Source of the DNA: JAJNBD01 sp964471475
GTDB taxonomy: Bacteria > Pseudomonadota > Gammaproteobacteria > CAISUE01
Direction: 5' to 3'
NCBI GenBank assembly: GCA_964471475.1
Contig: CAYYFQ010000030.1
Coordinates: 1 to 22,767 of the forward strand
Length of the DNA stretch: 22,767 nt
A program made the translations under genes and the position numbers. The notes beneath the pieces are model-generated. The model worked only from the letters and a program-made list of their open reading frames with translations. It did not search any database and was not told the origin of the DNA. Below are positions 1 through 6,318 of this stretch, piece after piece (the first letter of the stretch is position 1; every line of letters starts with the position of its first letter).

Positions 1-30
1 CACAGGAGCGAGTGTCGAAAGAGGTCTAAT
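1..30. repeat. 3' end of a dispersed repeat at the ligA junction
   Basis: The first 30 bases match 15134-15163 at 27 of 30 positions in the same orientation; both contain the core GGAGCGAG followed by TCGAAAGAG and end in TCTAAT. The two loci diverge completely after TCTAAT: here LigA coding sequence follows, there AT-rich non-coding DNA. This sharp edge marks the end of a repeat unit. The element may be inserted in ligA, or the sequence may start here because an assembly broke or mis-joined at a repeat. Confidence 0.7.
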
Positions 31-1567
31 GAATTACCCACCCAAAGAATTGGAAGTTCGCGGTGAAGTCTATATGCCAAAAAAAGGCTTCGAGAAATTA
101 AATCGTGAGCAATTGGCTCGCGGCGAAAAAATTTTTGCGAATCCTAGAAATGCAGCGGCGGGAAGCATTCGGCAGTTGGATCCTAAAATTGCAGCAAAAA
201 GGCCGCTTAGGTTTTTTGCCTATGGCATTGTGAGCGAAAACTTAGATCGCTTAGCACAAACGCATAGCGAGATGATGCATCTTCTAACTACGTATGGATT
301 TTTAGTGCCAGAAATTGCTCAAACCGTCAATGGTTTAGAAGGGTGCATCGAGTATTATGAAAAAATTTTGCAGCAACGTAATAGCTTGCCTTATGACATC
401 GATGGGGTGGTTTATAAAATAAATTCTTTTGCGTACCAACAATTATTAGGATTTGTCTCCCGTGCACCTCGCTGGGCTTTAGCGCATAAATTTCCCGCGG
501 AAGAGCAATTGACAACGATTCAGGCGATTGATTTTCAAGTGGGACGCACAGGAGTATTAACTCCGGTAGCACGTTTAACCCCCGTGCAGGTGGGAGGAGC
601 GATGGTGAGCAATGCGACTTTGCATAATATTGAAGAATTGCATCGCAAAGATGTGCGGGTAGGGGATACGGTGATTGTTCGGCGTGCAGGGGATGTTATT
701 CCTGAAGTCATGAGCGTGTTGAGCGATCGTAGGCCTCCTCACACCCACATAATTCATTTACCTAAAACTTGCCCGGTGTGTGGCGCTGAAGTTTTTCAAG
801 TAGAGGGATTAGTGGCGGCTCGTTGTAGTGCTGGCTTAAGTTGCCCTGCACAACGCAAAGAATCACTACGTCATTTTGTGAGCCGTAAAGCCTTAGCTAT
901 TGATGGACTTGGCGATAAATTAATTGATCAATTAGTGGACAAAAAATTAGTAGAAACGCCTGCAGATCTCTTTCATTTATCAGCGGCTATGTTAACCGAG
1001 TTGGATCGTATGGGTGAAAAATCCGCAAACAAATTAATTCAACACTTGGAAGCTGCTAAAAAAACCACACTGGCACGCTTTATTTATGCCTTAGGTATCC
1101 GTGAAGTGGGGGAAGCTACGGCAGCAAATCTTGCGCGTCATTTTGGTTCACTGGAAAATTTGCAACACGCCTCTTTGGAAGCATTGTTAGCCGTTAAAGA
1201 TGTGGGCCCGGTGGCCGCAGCCTCGTTAAGCGAATTTTTTCACGTCGACGAAAATAAACAAGTGATTCAAGCACTTTTAAATGCGGGCGTGCATTGGGAT
1301 AATATAGAAAGTACAGCCGTACAGGATAATGCATTTAAGGATAAAACAGTGGTGTTGACAGGCACTTTAGTGAAATATACGCGTGAACAAGCCACTCATC
1401 TCTTGCAAACTTTAGGGGCTCACGTCACTAATAGTGTGTCGAAAAAAACCGATTACTTAATTGCCGGCGCCGACGCTGGCAGTAAATTAGCCAAAGCAGA
1501 GAAATTGGGCATTCCCGTTTTAGATGAAGCTCAGCTGTTAGAGCATCTTTCTCTTGAGATATTCTGA
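29..1567 (+). CDS. ligA: NAD-dependent DNA ligase LigA, 5'-truncated
   Basis: LigA seals nicks in duplex DNA using NAD+. The 512 visible residues follow the family order: the end of the adenylation domain (LEVRGEVYMP at 8-17, NPRNAAAG at 38-45, YDIDGVVYK at 122-130, HKFPAEE at 153-159), the OB fold (VGRTGVLTPVARL at 171-183), a four-cysteine zinc finger (C248, C251, C266, C272), helix-hairpin-helix repeats, and a C-terminal BRCT domain (about 436-508). These cysteines sit 160 positions earlier than in the E. coli enzyme, so about 160 N-terminal residues are missing, including the NAD-binding Ia domain and the KxDG lysine that takes the AMP. The reading frame is open back to base 2, but its upstream residues do not resemble LigA and come from a repeat. 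The ATG at 29 is only the first Met after the junction, not a credible native start. As shown, the product could not be adenylated. An intact gene lost at a contig edge is as plausible as true truncation. Confidence 0.93.
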   Translation: MNYPPKELEVRGEVYMPKKGFEKLNREQLARGEKIFANPRNAAAGSIRQLDPKIAAKRPLRFFAYGIVSENLDRLAQTHSEMMHLLTTYGFLVPEIAQTVNGLEGCIEYYEKILQQRNSLPYDIDGVVYKINSFAYQQLLGFVSRAPRWALAHKFPAEEQLTTIQAIDFQVGRTGVLTPVARLTPVQVGGAMVSNATLHNIEELHRKDVRVGDTVIVRRAGDVIPEVMSVLSDRRPPHTHIIHLPKTCPVCGAEVFQVEGLVAARCSAGLSCPAQRKESLRHFVSRKALAIDGLGDKLIDQLVDKKLVETPADLFHLSAAMLTELDRMGEKSANKLIQHLEAAKKTTLARFIYALGIREVGEATAANLARHFGSLENLQHASLEALLAVKDVGPVAAASLSEFFHVDENKQVIQALLNAGVHWDNIESTAVQDNAFKDKTVVLTGTLVKYTREQATHLLQTLGAHVTNSVSKKTDYLIAGADAGSKLAKAEKLGIPVLDEAQLLEHLSLEIF

Positions 1568-1605
1568 TAATTTCTAACAGTTGTCATCTCCACATGGGTT
1601 CTGCT

Positions 1606-1668
1606 CGTTAACTTAAGCGACTGTCATGCCAGCTGCGTGCCAGCCTTCGCTGGCAGGCATCCAGTTAA
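1606..1668. repeat. GTCATGCC palindromic repeat, copy A
   Basis: A 63-bp unit beginning CGTTAACTTAAGCG and running through GTCATGCCAGC and GCTGGCAGGCATCC. It matches 1934-1996 at 60 of 63 positions. The core holds several nested inverted segments (GCCAGC against GCTGGC, ATGCC against GGCAT) and could fold into alternative hairpins. It lies just downstream of ligA, where it might also act as a transcript-end structure. Confidence 0.85.
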
Positions 1669-1759
1669 GCATGTTTTTAGGTAATGTAAGCGACGAAAAT
1701 CTTAGCTTATCAAATATAGGTACGCTTCACTTTTACTTCCCAGGATGCTTACTTGCCTG

Positions 1760-1812
1760 GATGCCTGCCTACGCAGGCATGACAAACTTAAAAAAACTTA
1801 GGGATACATCAG
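1760..1812. repeat. GTCATGCC-type palindrome with A-rich tail
   Basis: It begins with the hairpin ATGCCTGCCTACGCAGGCAT (1761-1780), followed by GACAAACTT, a run of seven A and CTTAGGGATACATCAG. The complete 53-bp segment recurs as an exact reverse complement at 22715-22767, the last bases of the window, so it is a genomic repeat and not a local accident. Confidence 0.9.
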
Positions 1813-1957
1813 ATGAATGAATGTCATGCCAGTATAGGCTCAAAGGCGTTAACTTAAGCGATTGTCATGCTAGCGGCGTAGGCTCATAGGCGTCAACTGA
1901 TGAATGAATGTCATGCCAGTATAGGCACAAAAGCGTTAACTTAAGCGGTTGTCATGC
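1812..1957. repeat. 87-bp tandem duplication of repeat modules
   Basis: The segment starting GATGAATGAATGTCATGCC occurs at 1812 and again at 1899, an 87-bp period, and both copies run through TATAGGC, GCGTTAACTTAAGCG and TTGTCATGC with few differences. Between them lies a degenerate palindrome (GTCATGCTAGCGGCGTAGGC) followed by TCATAGGCGTCAACT. This is a modular array built from the same pieces as the neighbouring repeats, not a CRISPR: there are too few units, and the intervening sequence is itself repeat-derived. Confidence 0.8.
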
Positions 1958-1996
1958 CAGCTGCGTGCCAGCCTTCGCTGGCAGGCATCCAGTCAA
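1934..1996. repeat. GTCATGCC palindromic repeat, copy B
   Basis: This second 63-bp unit differs from 1606-1668 at three positions. It ends GGCATCCAGTCAA only 16 bases before the GIY-YIG start codon, so it would lie in or next to that gene's leader. Its outer sequence is the inverted counterpart of 2301-2331 on the other side of the gene. Confidence 0.85.
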
Positions 1997-2012
1997 GTAG
2001 GGGGCTTGGATA

Positions 2013-2330
2013 ATGCAAGAAAAAATATATGCGGTCTATATCATGGCCAACCAAAAGAATGGAACATTGTATACGGGAGTTACTTCGAATCTCGAGCGCA
2101 GAGTATGGCAACACAAAAATGGGTATTTTAAAGCTGGATTCACATCCAAATATGGAGTTAAAATGCTCGTTTATTATGAGTTACATGGAAATATTCAGAT
2201 GGCTCTAAAAAGAGAAAAAAATATTCAGGCATGGAAACGACTCTGGAAAATTCGTTTAATCGAAAGTATGAATCCAGAATGGCATGACCTTTATTTTGAG
2301 TTGACTGGATGCCAGCCTACGCTGGCATGA
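2013..2330 (+). CDS. Small GIY-YIG nuclease-domain protein
   Basis: A 105-residue single-domain protein of the UvrC/YhbQ-like GIY-YIG family, which includes structure-specific and homing endonucleases; its substrate is unknown. Visible motifs: AVYIMA (7-12) with GTLYTGVT (17-24) as the degenerate GIY...YIG strands, NLERRVWQHK (26-35) with the conserved Arg, FTSKYGV (43-49), REK (67-69) with the metal-binding Glu at 68, and SMNPEWHDLY (85-94). The family usually ends close to this last motif. Here the frame runs into the flanking palindrome, which encodes the final residues TGCQPTLA and supplies the TGA stop. A G-rich Shine-Dalgarno (AGGGGG, about 1999-2004) precedes the ATG. The gene stands alone inside a repeat cluster, between ligA and prmB. 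All family motifs seem intact, so it may be active. Confidence 0.85.
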   Translation: MQEKIYAVYIMANQKNGTLYTGVTSNLERRVWQHKNGYFKAGFTSKYGVKMLVYYELHGNIQMALKREKNIQAWKRLWKIRLIESMNPEWHDLYFELTGCQPTLA

Positions 2331-2331
2331 C
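2301..2331. repeat. Inverted palindrome overlapping the nuclease 3' end
   Basis: Begins TTGACTGGATGCCAGC and ends CTACGCTGGCATGAC. It is the reverse complement of the ends of 1951-1996 with a shorter middle. The hairpin GCCAGCCTACGCTGGC (2311-2326) overlaps the last codons and stop of the GIY-YIG gene, so it could double as its transcript-end structure. Confidence 0.85.
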
Positions 2332-2352
2332 AGTGGTTATTAGCATAAACTC

Positions 2353-2432
2353 CTTAAGTTGACGCCTATGGGGCCTACGCTGGCATGACCATTACTCTTC
2401 AATTGAAACGTATGAACCTATGTTGGCATGAT
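2353..2432. repeat. Degenerate inverted repeat copies before prmB
   Basis: 2353-2390 (CTTAAGTTGACGCCTATGG followed by CCTACGCTGGCATGACC) is an approximate reverse complement of 1863-1897. 2411-2432 (TATGAACCTATG then TTGGCATGAT) is a more decayed reverse complement of the module at 1910-1931. The modules left of the nuclease gene therefore recur to its right in inverted form. The rest of the gap up to prmB (2433-2475) is AT-rich, and I see no convincing promoter in it. Confidence 0.65.
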
Positions 2433-2475
2433 ACTTTGCTAATATGTCTATTTACTTGTGTAAAGCTATACACCA

Positions 2476-3396
2476 ATGGAACCACCTATGAACCAACTTG
2501 ATGACGCCGCTGAAAATTTAGTGTCTATTATTGATTTTTTGCGCTGGGCGGCCACGCGTTTTAATGAAGCAAAAATTTTTTATGGGCATGGAACTTATGA
2601 TGCTTGGAGTGAAGCTTTAGCGTTGATCTTACCCGCGTTGCATCTTGAGACCGATTTGCCAGATGTTGCATGGCATGCACGATTAACGAAGCAAGAGCGA
2701 CTTTATCTTTTAGAATTGATTACTAAACGCGTGGAAGAGCGCATTCCTAGTGCTTATTTAGTGCATCACATGCGATTCGCCGGTTTAGATTTTTATGTGG
2801 ATGAACGGGCATTAATTCCACGTTCTCCCATTGCAGAGTTGATCGAAAAGCGTTTTGAGCCTTGGGTCGATTCAGAAAACACGATGCGTATTTTAGACTT
2901 ATGCACGGGCAGTGGATGTATTGCCATTGCCTGCGCGCATTATTTTCCGCATGCAAAGGTGGATGCTGTGGATATTTCTAAAGACGCCTTGGTGGTCGCA
3001 CAGACCAATGTGGCAAAGTACCAATTAAATGCCCAAGTTCGACTATTAACCGGAGATCTCTTTGCTGCCATTCCGAAAAATACCAAATATGACCTGATTG
3101 TTTCCAACCCCCCTTATGTTGATGCTCAAGATATGGCAGAATTACCTAAAGAATATCACTACGAACCTACTTTAGGGTTAACGGGTGGAGCCGATGGTCT
3201 GGATATTGTAAAAAAAATTTTGCGAAAAGCAAAAGATTATTTAAAACCTGAAGGCATTTTGGTGGTGGAAGTGGGTAACTCTGAAGCAGCACTAATGGAA
3301 CAATTTCCGCACGTTCCTTTTACATGGCTTGAGTTTGCACGTAGCGATGGCGGTGTCTTTTTATTAACCTATCAAGATTTAGTGACTTATATTTAA
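2476..3396 (+). CDS. prmB: Ribosomal protein L3 glutamine methyltransferase PrmB
   Basis: PrmB uses S-adenosylmethionine to N5-methylate a glutamine of ribosomal protein uL3. The 306-residue product has the helical N-terminal domain (LRWAATRF, YGHGTYDAWSEAL), a linker (ERIPSAYLVHHMRFAGLDFYV) and a Rossmann methyltransferase domain with motif I LDLCTGSGCIAIA, acidic motif II VDAVDIS and the glutamine-binding NPPY motif (VSNPPYVDA). The near-identity of YGHGT, FYVDERALIPRSPI and VPFTWLEF to E. coli PrmB separates it from PrmC, which modifies release factors. The start is uncertain: the ATG at 2476 or the one at 2488 (MNQLDDAAEN), neither with a clear ribosome site. It heads a tight co-directional run, with the next gene 8 bases downstream. 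Confidence 0.93.
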   Translation: MEPPMNQLDDAAENLVSIIDFLRWAATRFNEAKIFYGHGTYDAWSEALALILPALHLETDLPDVAWHARLTKQERLYLLELITKRVEERIPSAYLVHHMRFAGLDFYVDERALIPRSPIAELIEKRFEPWVDSENTMRILDLCTGSGCIAIACAHYFPHAKVDAVDISKDALVVAQTNVAKYQLNAQVRLLTGDLFAAIPKNTKYDLIVSNPPYVDAQDMAELPKEYHYEPTLGLTGGADGLDIVKKILRKAKDYLKPEGILVVEVGNSEAALMEQFPHVPFTWLEFARSDGGVFLLTYQDLVTYI

Positions 3397-3404
3397 GGGC
3401 AAAA

Positions 3405-5465
3405 GTGTTTATGCATATGCAATATAAAAATTGGCAAGTGAACAAAGATGACCAACACATTGTATGGTTAACTCTAGATAAAGAAAACGCATCGACGAAT
3501 ACCTTGGATGAAACTATTTTGAGCGAACTTGAGCACATCCTCCAGTATTTAAAAACCCAAACGGACGCTAAAGGTGTTGTCTTTAAATCGGGAAAATCTT
3601 CTGGATTTATTGCCGGTGCCGATATTGAGCAATTTACTAAACTCACTTCGGAAGCTGAGGCCTTTGCCTTAATTCGTCGCGGTCAAGAAGTGTTCAACCA
3701 TATTGCGAAGTTGCCTATTCCCACCGTCGCATTAATTGATGGATTTTGTTTAGGAGGAGGCTTAGAGCTTGCGTTGGCGTGTACTTACCGCATTGCCGAA
3801 AAAGATCGCTCAAAGTTAGGGTTGCCGGAAGTCATGTTGGGGATTCATCCTGGATGGGGTGGGAGCGTCCGGTTGCCTAAACTGATTGGGGCGCCTAAAG
3901 CAATGTCGCTTATTCTAACGGGCAGAAATATTTCGGCGAAAGCTGCAAAAGCACTGGGCATTATTGATGCTGCTATTCCTCGTCGTTATTTACAAAAGGC
4001 CGCACGTTATTATTTATTGACTCCTCCTAAACAAAAACGCACTCATTGGTTGGCTGAATTAAGTAATCAAGCACTCGTGCGTCCTTTACTTGCTAAAGTT
4101 TTTCGCTCGCAATTACATAAAAAAGTGAGAGAAGCGCATTATCCTGCGCCTTATGCGGTGGTAGACAGTTGGCAAAAATATGGAGTGAAGGGAGAGTCCG
4201 CTTTTATCGGTGAAGCACAATCGCTTGCCAATTTGCAGCAAAGTAGCACAGCACGTAATTTAGTGCATGTTTTCTTTTTACAAAACCAACTGAAGGCACT
4301 TGGTAAATCTACGCCATTTCACTTTCAACAAGTACACGTGATTGGCGCGGGCACGATGGGGGGAGATATTGCGGCATGGTGTACATTAAAAGGTTTTACC
4401 GTAAGCTTACAAGATAAAGACCCTCAAATGATTGGTAAAGCAATAGGACGTGCTTATCAATTGTTTAAACAAAAATTGAAAGACCCATTAAAAATTCAAA
4501 ATGCTATGGATCGACTCATTGTCGATTTGGAAGGGCGTGAAATTGCAAATGCAGATGTCATTGTAGAAGCTATTTTTGAAAATTTAAGTGCTAAACAAGA
4601 GCTATTCAAAATGTTAGAGCAGCGAGCTAAATCGACGGCACTGCTTGCAACGAATACTTCAAGTATTCCTTTAGATGATATTGCCACAGCCATGAAAGAA
4701 AAAGATCGCTTGGTGGGCATCCATTTTTTTAATCCCGTACCTAAAATGATGTTGGTAGAAGTGGTGCATGGTGAGCATACGAGAAAAACTGTTTTTGATG
4801 AAGCTTTGGCTTTTGTGCATGCCATTGATAAATTACCGGTGCCTGTAAAAAGTACTCCGGGCTTTTTAGTCAATCGTGTGTTGATGCCGTATTTAATGGA
4901 ATGTATGGAGTGTTTACAAGAAGGCTACGCTCCCGAACTGATTGATGCGGCTGTTGTTGATTTTGGGATGCCGATGGGGCCTGTGCAATTGGCCGATACA
5001 GTAGGTTTAGATATTTGCTTATCGGTAGCTAAAAACTTAACGCAGCATTATGGCGGGGTGGTTCCTTCTAAATTGCTCAGCATGGTGGAACAAAAACAAT
5101 TAGGAGTAAAAACAGAGCAAGGATTTTATCTCTATAAAAATGGCAAGCCAGTGAAAGATGCGGCTAAAGCCAAAGGAGAAGGCGCCATCAAAGAAATGCT
5201 TGCCAACCGTTTAATTTTTCGCATGTTGAATGAATGCGCAGCTTGCTTGCGCGAACAGGTGGTGAGTAGCAGTGATTTACTGGATGCTGGCATGATTTTT
5301 GGAACGGGGTTTGCGCCTTTCCGAGGTGGCCCGATTCATTATGCCCAATCGCTTGGCAAAGAAAAAGTATTGGCAGAATTTGAAGCGTTAAAAACTCAAT
5401 ATGGTCCTCGCTTTACTCCGGATAATGAGTGGATTGTAATTTTAAACAAGGAGAAAACACTATGA
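3405..5465 (+). CDS. FadB/FadJ-like enoyl-CoA hydratase/3-hydroxyacyl-CoA dehydrogenase
   Basis: A 686-residue bifunctional fatty-acid beta-oxidation alpha subunit. The N-terminal crotonase domain (about 1-200) carries the oxyanion motif FIAGADI and both catalytic glutamates, E121 in GGGLELAL and E142 in GLPEVMLGIHPGWGG. A NAD-binding dehydrogenase domain follows from about 307 with VIGAGTMGGDIA (312-323), then NTSSIPL and IHFFNPVPKM, which contains the catalytic His. C-terminal dehydrogenase domains follow, with PGFLVNRVLMPY and GTGFAPFRGGP. The length is close to FadB/FadJ (about 715). The thiolase partner fadA is not adjacent. The start is taken as GTG at 3405, about 6 bases after AAGGG; ATGs at 3411 and 3417 are alternatives. 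The stop overlaps the next start (ATGA), implying translational coupling. Whether it is the FadB or FadJ type cannot be decided here. Confidence 0.9.
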   Translation: MFMHMQYKNWQVNKDDQHIVWLTLDKENASTNTLDETILSELEHILQYLKTQTDAKGVVFKSGKSSGFIAGADIEQFTKLTSEAEAFALIRRGQEVFNHIAKLPIPTVALIDGFCLGGGLELALACTYRIAEKDRSKLGLPEVMLGIHPGWGGSVRLPKLIGAPKAMSLILTGRNISAKAAKALGIIDAAIPRRYLQKAARYYLLTPPKQKRTHWLAELSNQALVRPLLAKVFRSQLHKKVREAHYPAPYAVVDSWQKYGVKGESAFIGEAQSLANLQQSSTARNLVHVFFLQNQLKALGKSTPFHFQQVHVIGAGTMGGDIAAWCTLKGFTVSLQDKDPQMIGKAIGRAYQLFKQKLKDPLKIQNAMDRLIVDLEGREIANADVIVEAIFENLSAKQELFKMLEQRAKSTALLATNTSSIPLDDIATAMKEKDRLVGIHFFNPVPKMMLVEVVHGEHTRKTVFDEALAFVHAIDKLPVPVKSTPGFLVNRVLMPYLMECMECLQEGYAPELIDAAVVDFGMPMGPVQLADTVGLDICLSVAKNLTQHYGGVVPSKLLSMVEQKQLGVKTEQGFYLYKNGKPVKDAAKAKGEGAIKEMLANRLIFRMLNECAACLREQVVSSSDLLDAGMIFGTGFAPFRGGPIHYAQSLGKEKVLAEFEALKTQYGPRFTPDNEWIVILNKEKTL

Positions 5466-5767
5466 TTAAAATGCCAAAAAGTTTGGATGAACTAAAGCAA
5501 CTGGTGAATGAAGTGCCCATTAATGAAGTGTTTGAAAAAGTAAAATCAGGCATTAATTCGGCGACCGATATGGTCAAGGGCGCGACGAAAACCCCTTATG
5601 AAGATACGGGAGCTATCTCGCAAGATCTTGCACGCATGCATAGCTTGCATAAAGAACTTGGTGAGTGCTTAGCGCGGTTGAGTGCCAACATTGGTTATTT
5701 GCAAGAGCAACTTACTGCTCAACAAATAGTAAATCCAAACTCTACAGCTTCTTCTAAAAAAGAGTGA
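5462..5767 (+). CDS. Uncharacterised 101-residue protein coupled to the FadB-like gene
   Basis: I do not recognise the family. The ATG at 5462 overlaps the preceding stop (ATGA) and follows a strong AAGGAG site (5448-5453), so translation is well supported. The protein is soluble, with no signal peptide or membrane segment. Residues 1-35 look like amphipathic helix (SLDELKQLVNEV, NEVFEKVKSGIN). A small glycine/threonine-rich turn follows, then a second helix (about 57-88) with a leucine-rich heptad-like pattern (MHSLHKELGECLARLSANI), and a disordered polar tail ending SSKKE. The helix-turn-helix layout suggests a small coiled-coil or adaptor protein. The coupling suggests, without proof, a role linked to the beta-oxidation enzyme. 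aroK begins 9 bases downstream. Confidence 0.75.
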   Translation: MIKMPKSLDELKQLVNEVPINEVFEKVKSGINSATDMVKGATKTPYEDTGAISQDLARMHSLHKELGECLARLSANIGYLQEQLTAQQIVNPNSTASSKKE

Positions 5768-5776
5768 ACAAGCGGT

Positions 5777-6307
5777 ATGGCTCATTTGATTTTACCTAAT
5801 ATTTTTTTAGTGGGGCCAATGGCCGCGGGTAAAAGTACAATTGGCCGTTTGCTAGCGCGAGAATTAAATCGTGAGTTTTATGATACCGACCAATACATTG
5901 AACAAACCACTGGGGTGAGTTTAGCGTGGATTTATGATGTAGAAGGTGATGAAGGTTTTAAAAAACGCGAAGAAAAAATTATTCGTGACTTAACTAAAAA
6001 AGAGCAGATTGTGCTTGCGACGGGGGGAGGCTCGGTATTATCGGCAGCTTCCAGGCAGTCATTGCGACACCAGGGCTATGTGATTCATTTACAAGTATCT
6101 TTAGAAGAACAAATTTTACGTACTTTGCGTGACAAAAATCGCCCACAAATTCAAACTTCTGACCGTAAAGGTGCTTTAGAAGCTTTTTATGCGGCAAGAG
6201 AGCCGCTCTACCAAGAAGTGGCTGATTGGAGTATTCTTACCGACAGTGGACCTAGTAGTCGTATTGTCCAAGAAATTCAAAAACATTTACAGGAACGATT
6301 TTTATAA
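5777..6307 (+). CDS. aroK: Shikimate kinase AroK
   Basis: AroK phosphorylates shikimate at the 3-hydroxyl with ATP, a late step toward chorismate and the aromatic amino acids. The 176 residues match the usual length. Motifs: P-loop GPMAAGKST (13-21), shikimate-binding DTDQYIE (36-42), the arginine of FKKREEKII (R64), the glycine-rich TGGGSV (82-87), the lid region RDKNRPQI, and AAREPLYQEVAD near the C-terminus. In most gammaproteobacteria aroK is followed by aroB (3-dehydroquinate synthase) and then a damX-like gene. Here the damX-like gene starts 11 bases after aroK, so aroB has been lost or moved. The kinase itself shows no sign of damage. Confidence 0.94.
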   Translation: MAHLILPNIFLVGPMAAGKSTIGRLLARELNREFYDTDQYIEQTTGVSLAWIYDVEGDEGFKKREEKIIRDLTKKEQIVLATGGGSVLSAASRQSLRHQGYVIHLQVSLEEQILRTLRDKNRPQIQTSDRKGALEAFYAAREPLYQEVADWSILTDSGPSSRIVQEIQKHLQERFL

Positions 6308-6318
6308 CGGAGCGAAAT

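Larger units (their letters stand above)
1934..2331 (+). mobile_element. Putative nuclease-palindrome unit
   Basis: A GIY-YIG gene is bracketed by inverted copies of one palindromic repeat. The left edge reads GTCATGCCAGC ... GGCATCCAGTCAA (1951-1996). The right edge, on the opposite strand, reads GTCATGCCAGC ... GGCATCCAGTCAA (2331 down to 2301), with a shorter middle. The inverted ends with a small nuclease between them resemble a mobile cassette. No target-site duplication could be identified because the surroundings are made of the same repeats. Calling this a mobile unit is inference; the inverted arrangement is seen directly. Confidence 0.5.

Noticed and set aside
1626..1820. 64-codon ORF starting MPAACQPSLAG across the repeats
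   Set aside because: The reading frame is made of the palindromic repeat itself and its A-rich tail; there is no ribosome site and no protein-like composition outside the repeats.
1949..2131. 60-codon ORF overlapping the GIY-YIG start
   Set aside because: It begins inside the palindrome and shadows the nuclease gene in another frame; the nuclease frame has clear family motifs and a ribosome site.
1606..2432. CRISPR array
   Set aside because: Units are palindromic, irregularly spaced (87 and 328 bases), in both orientations, and the intervals are themselves repeat-derived; no cas gene is near.
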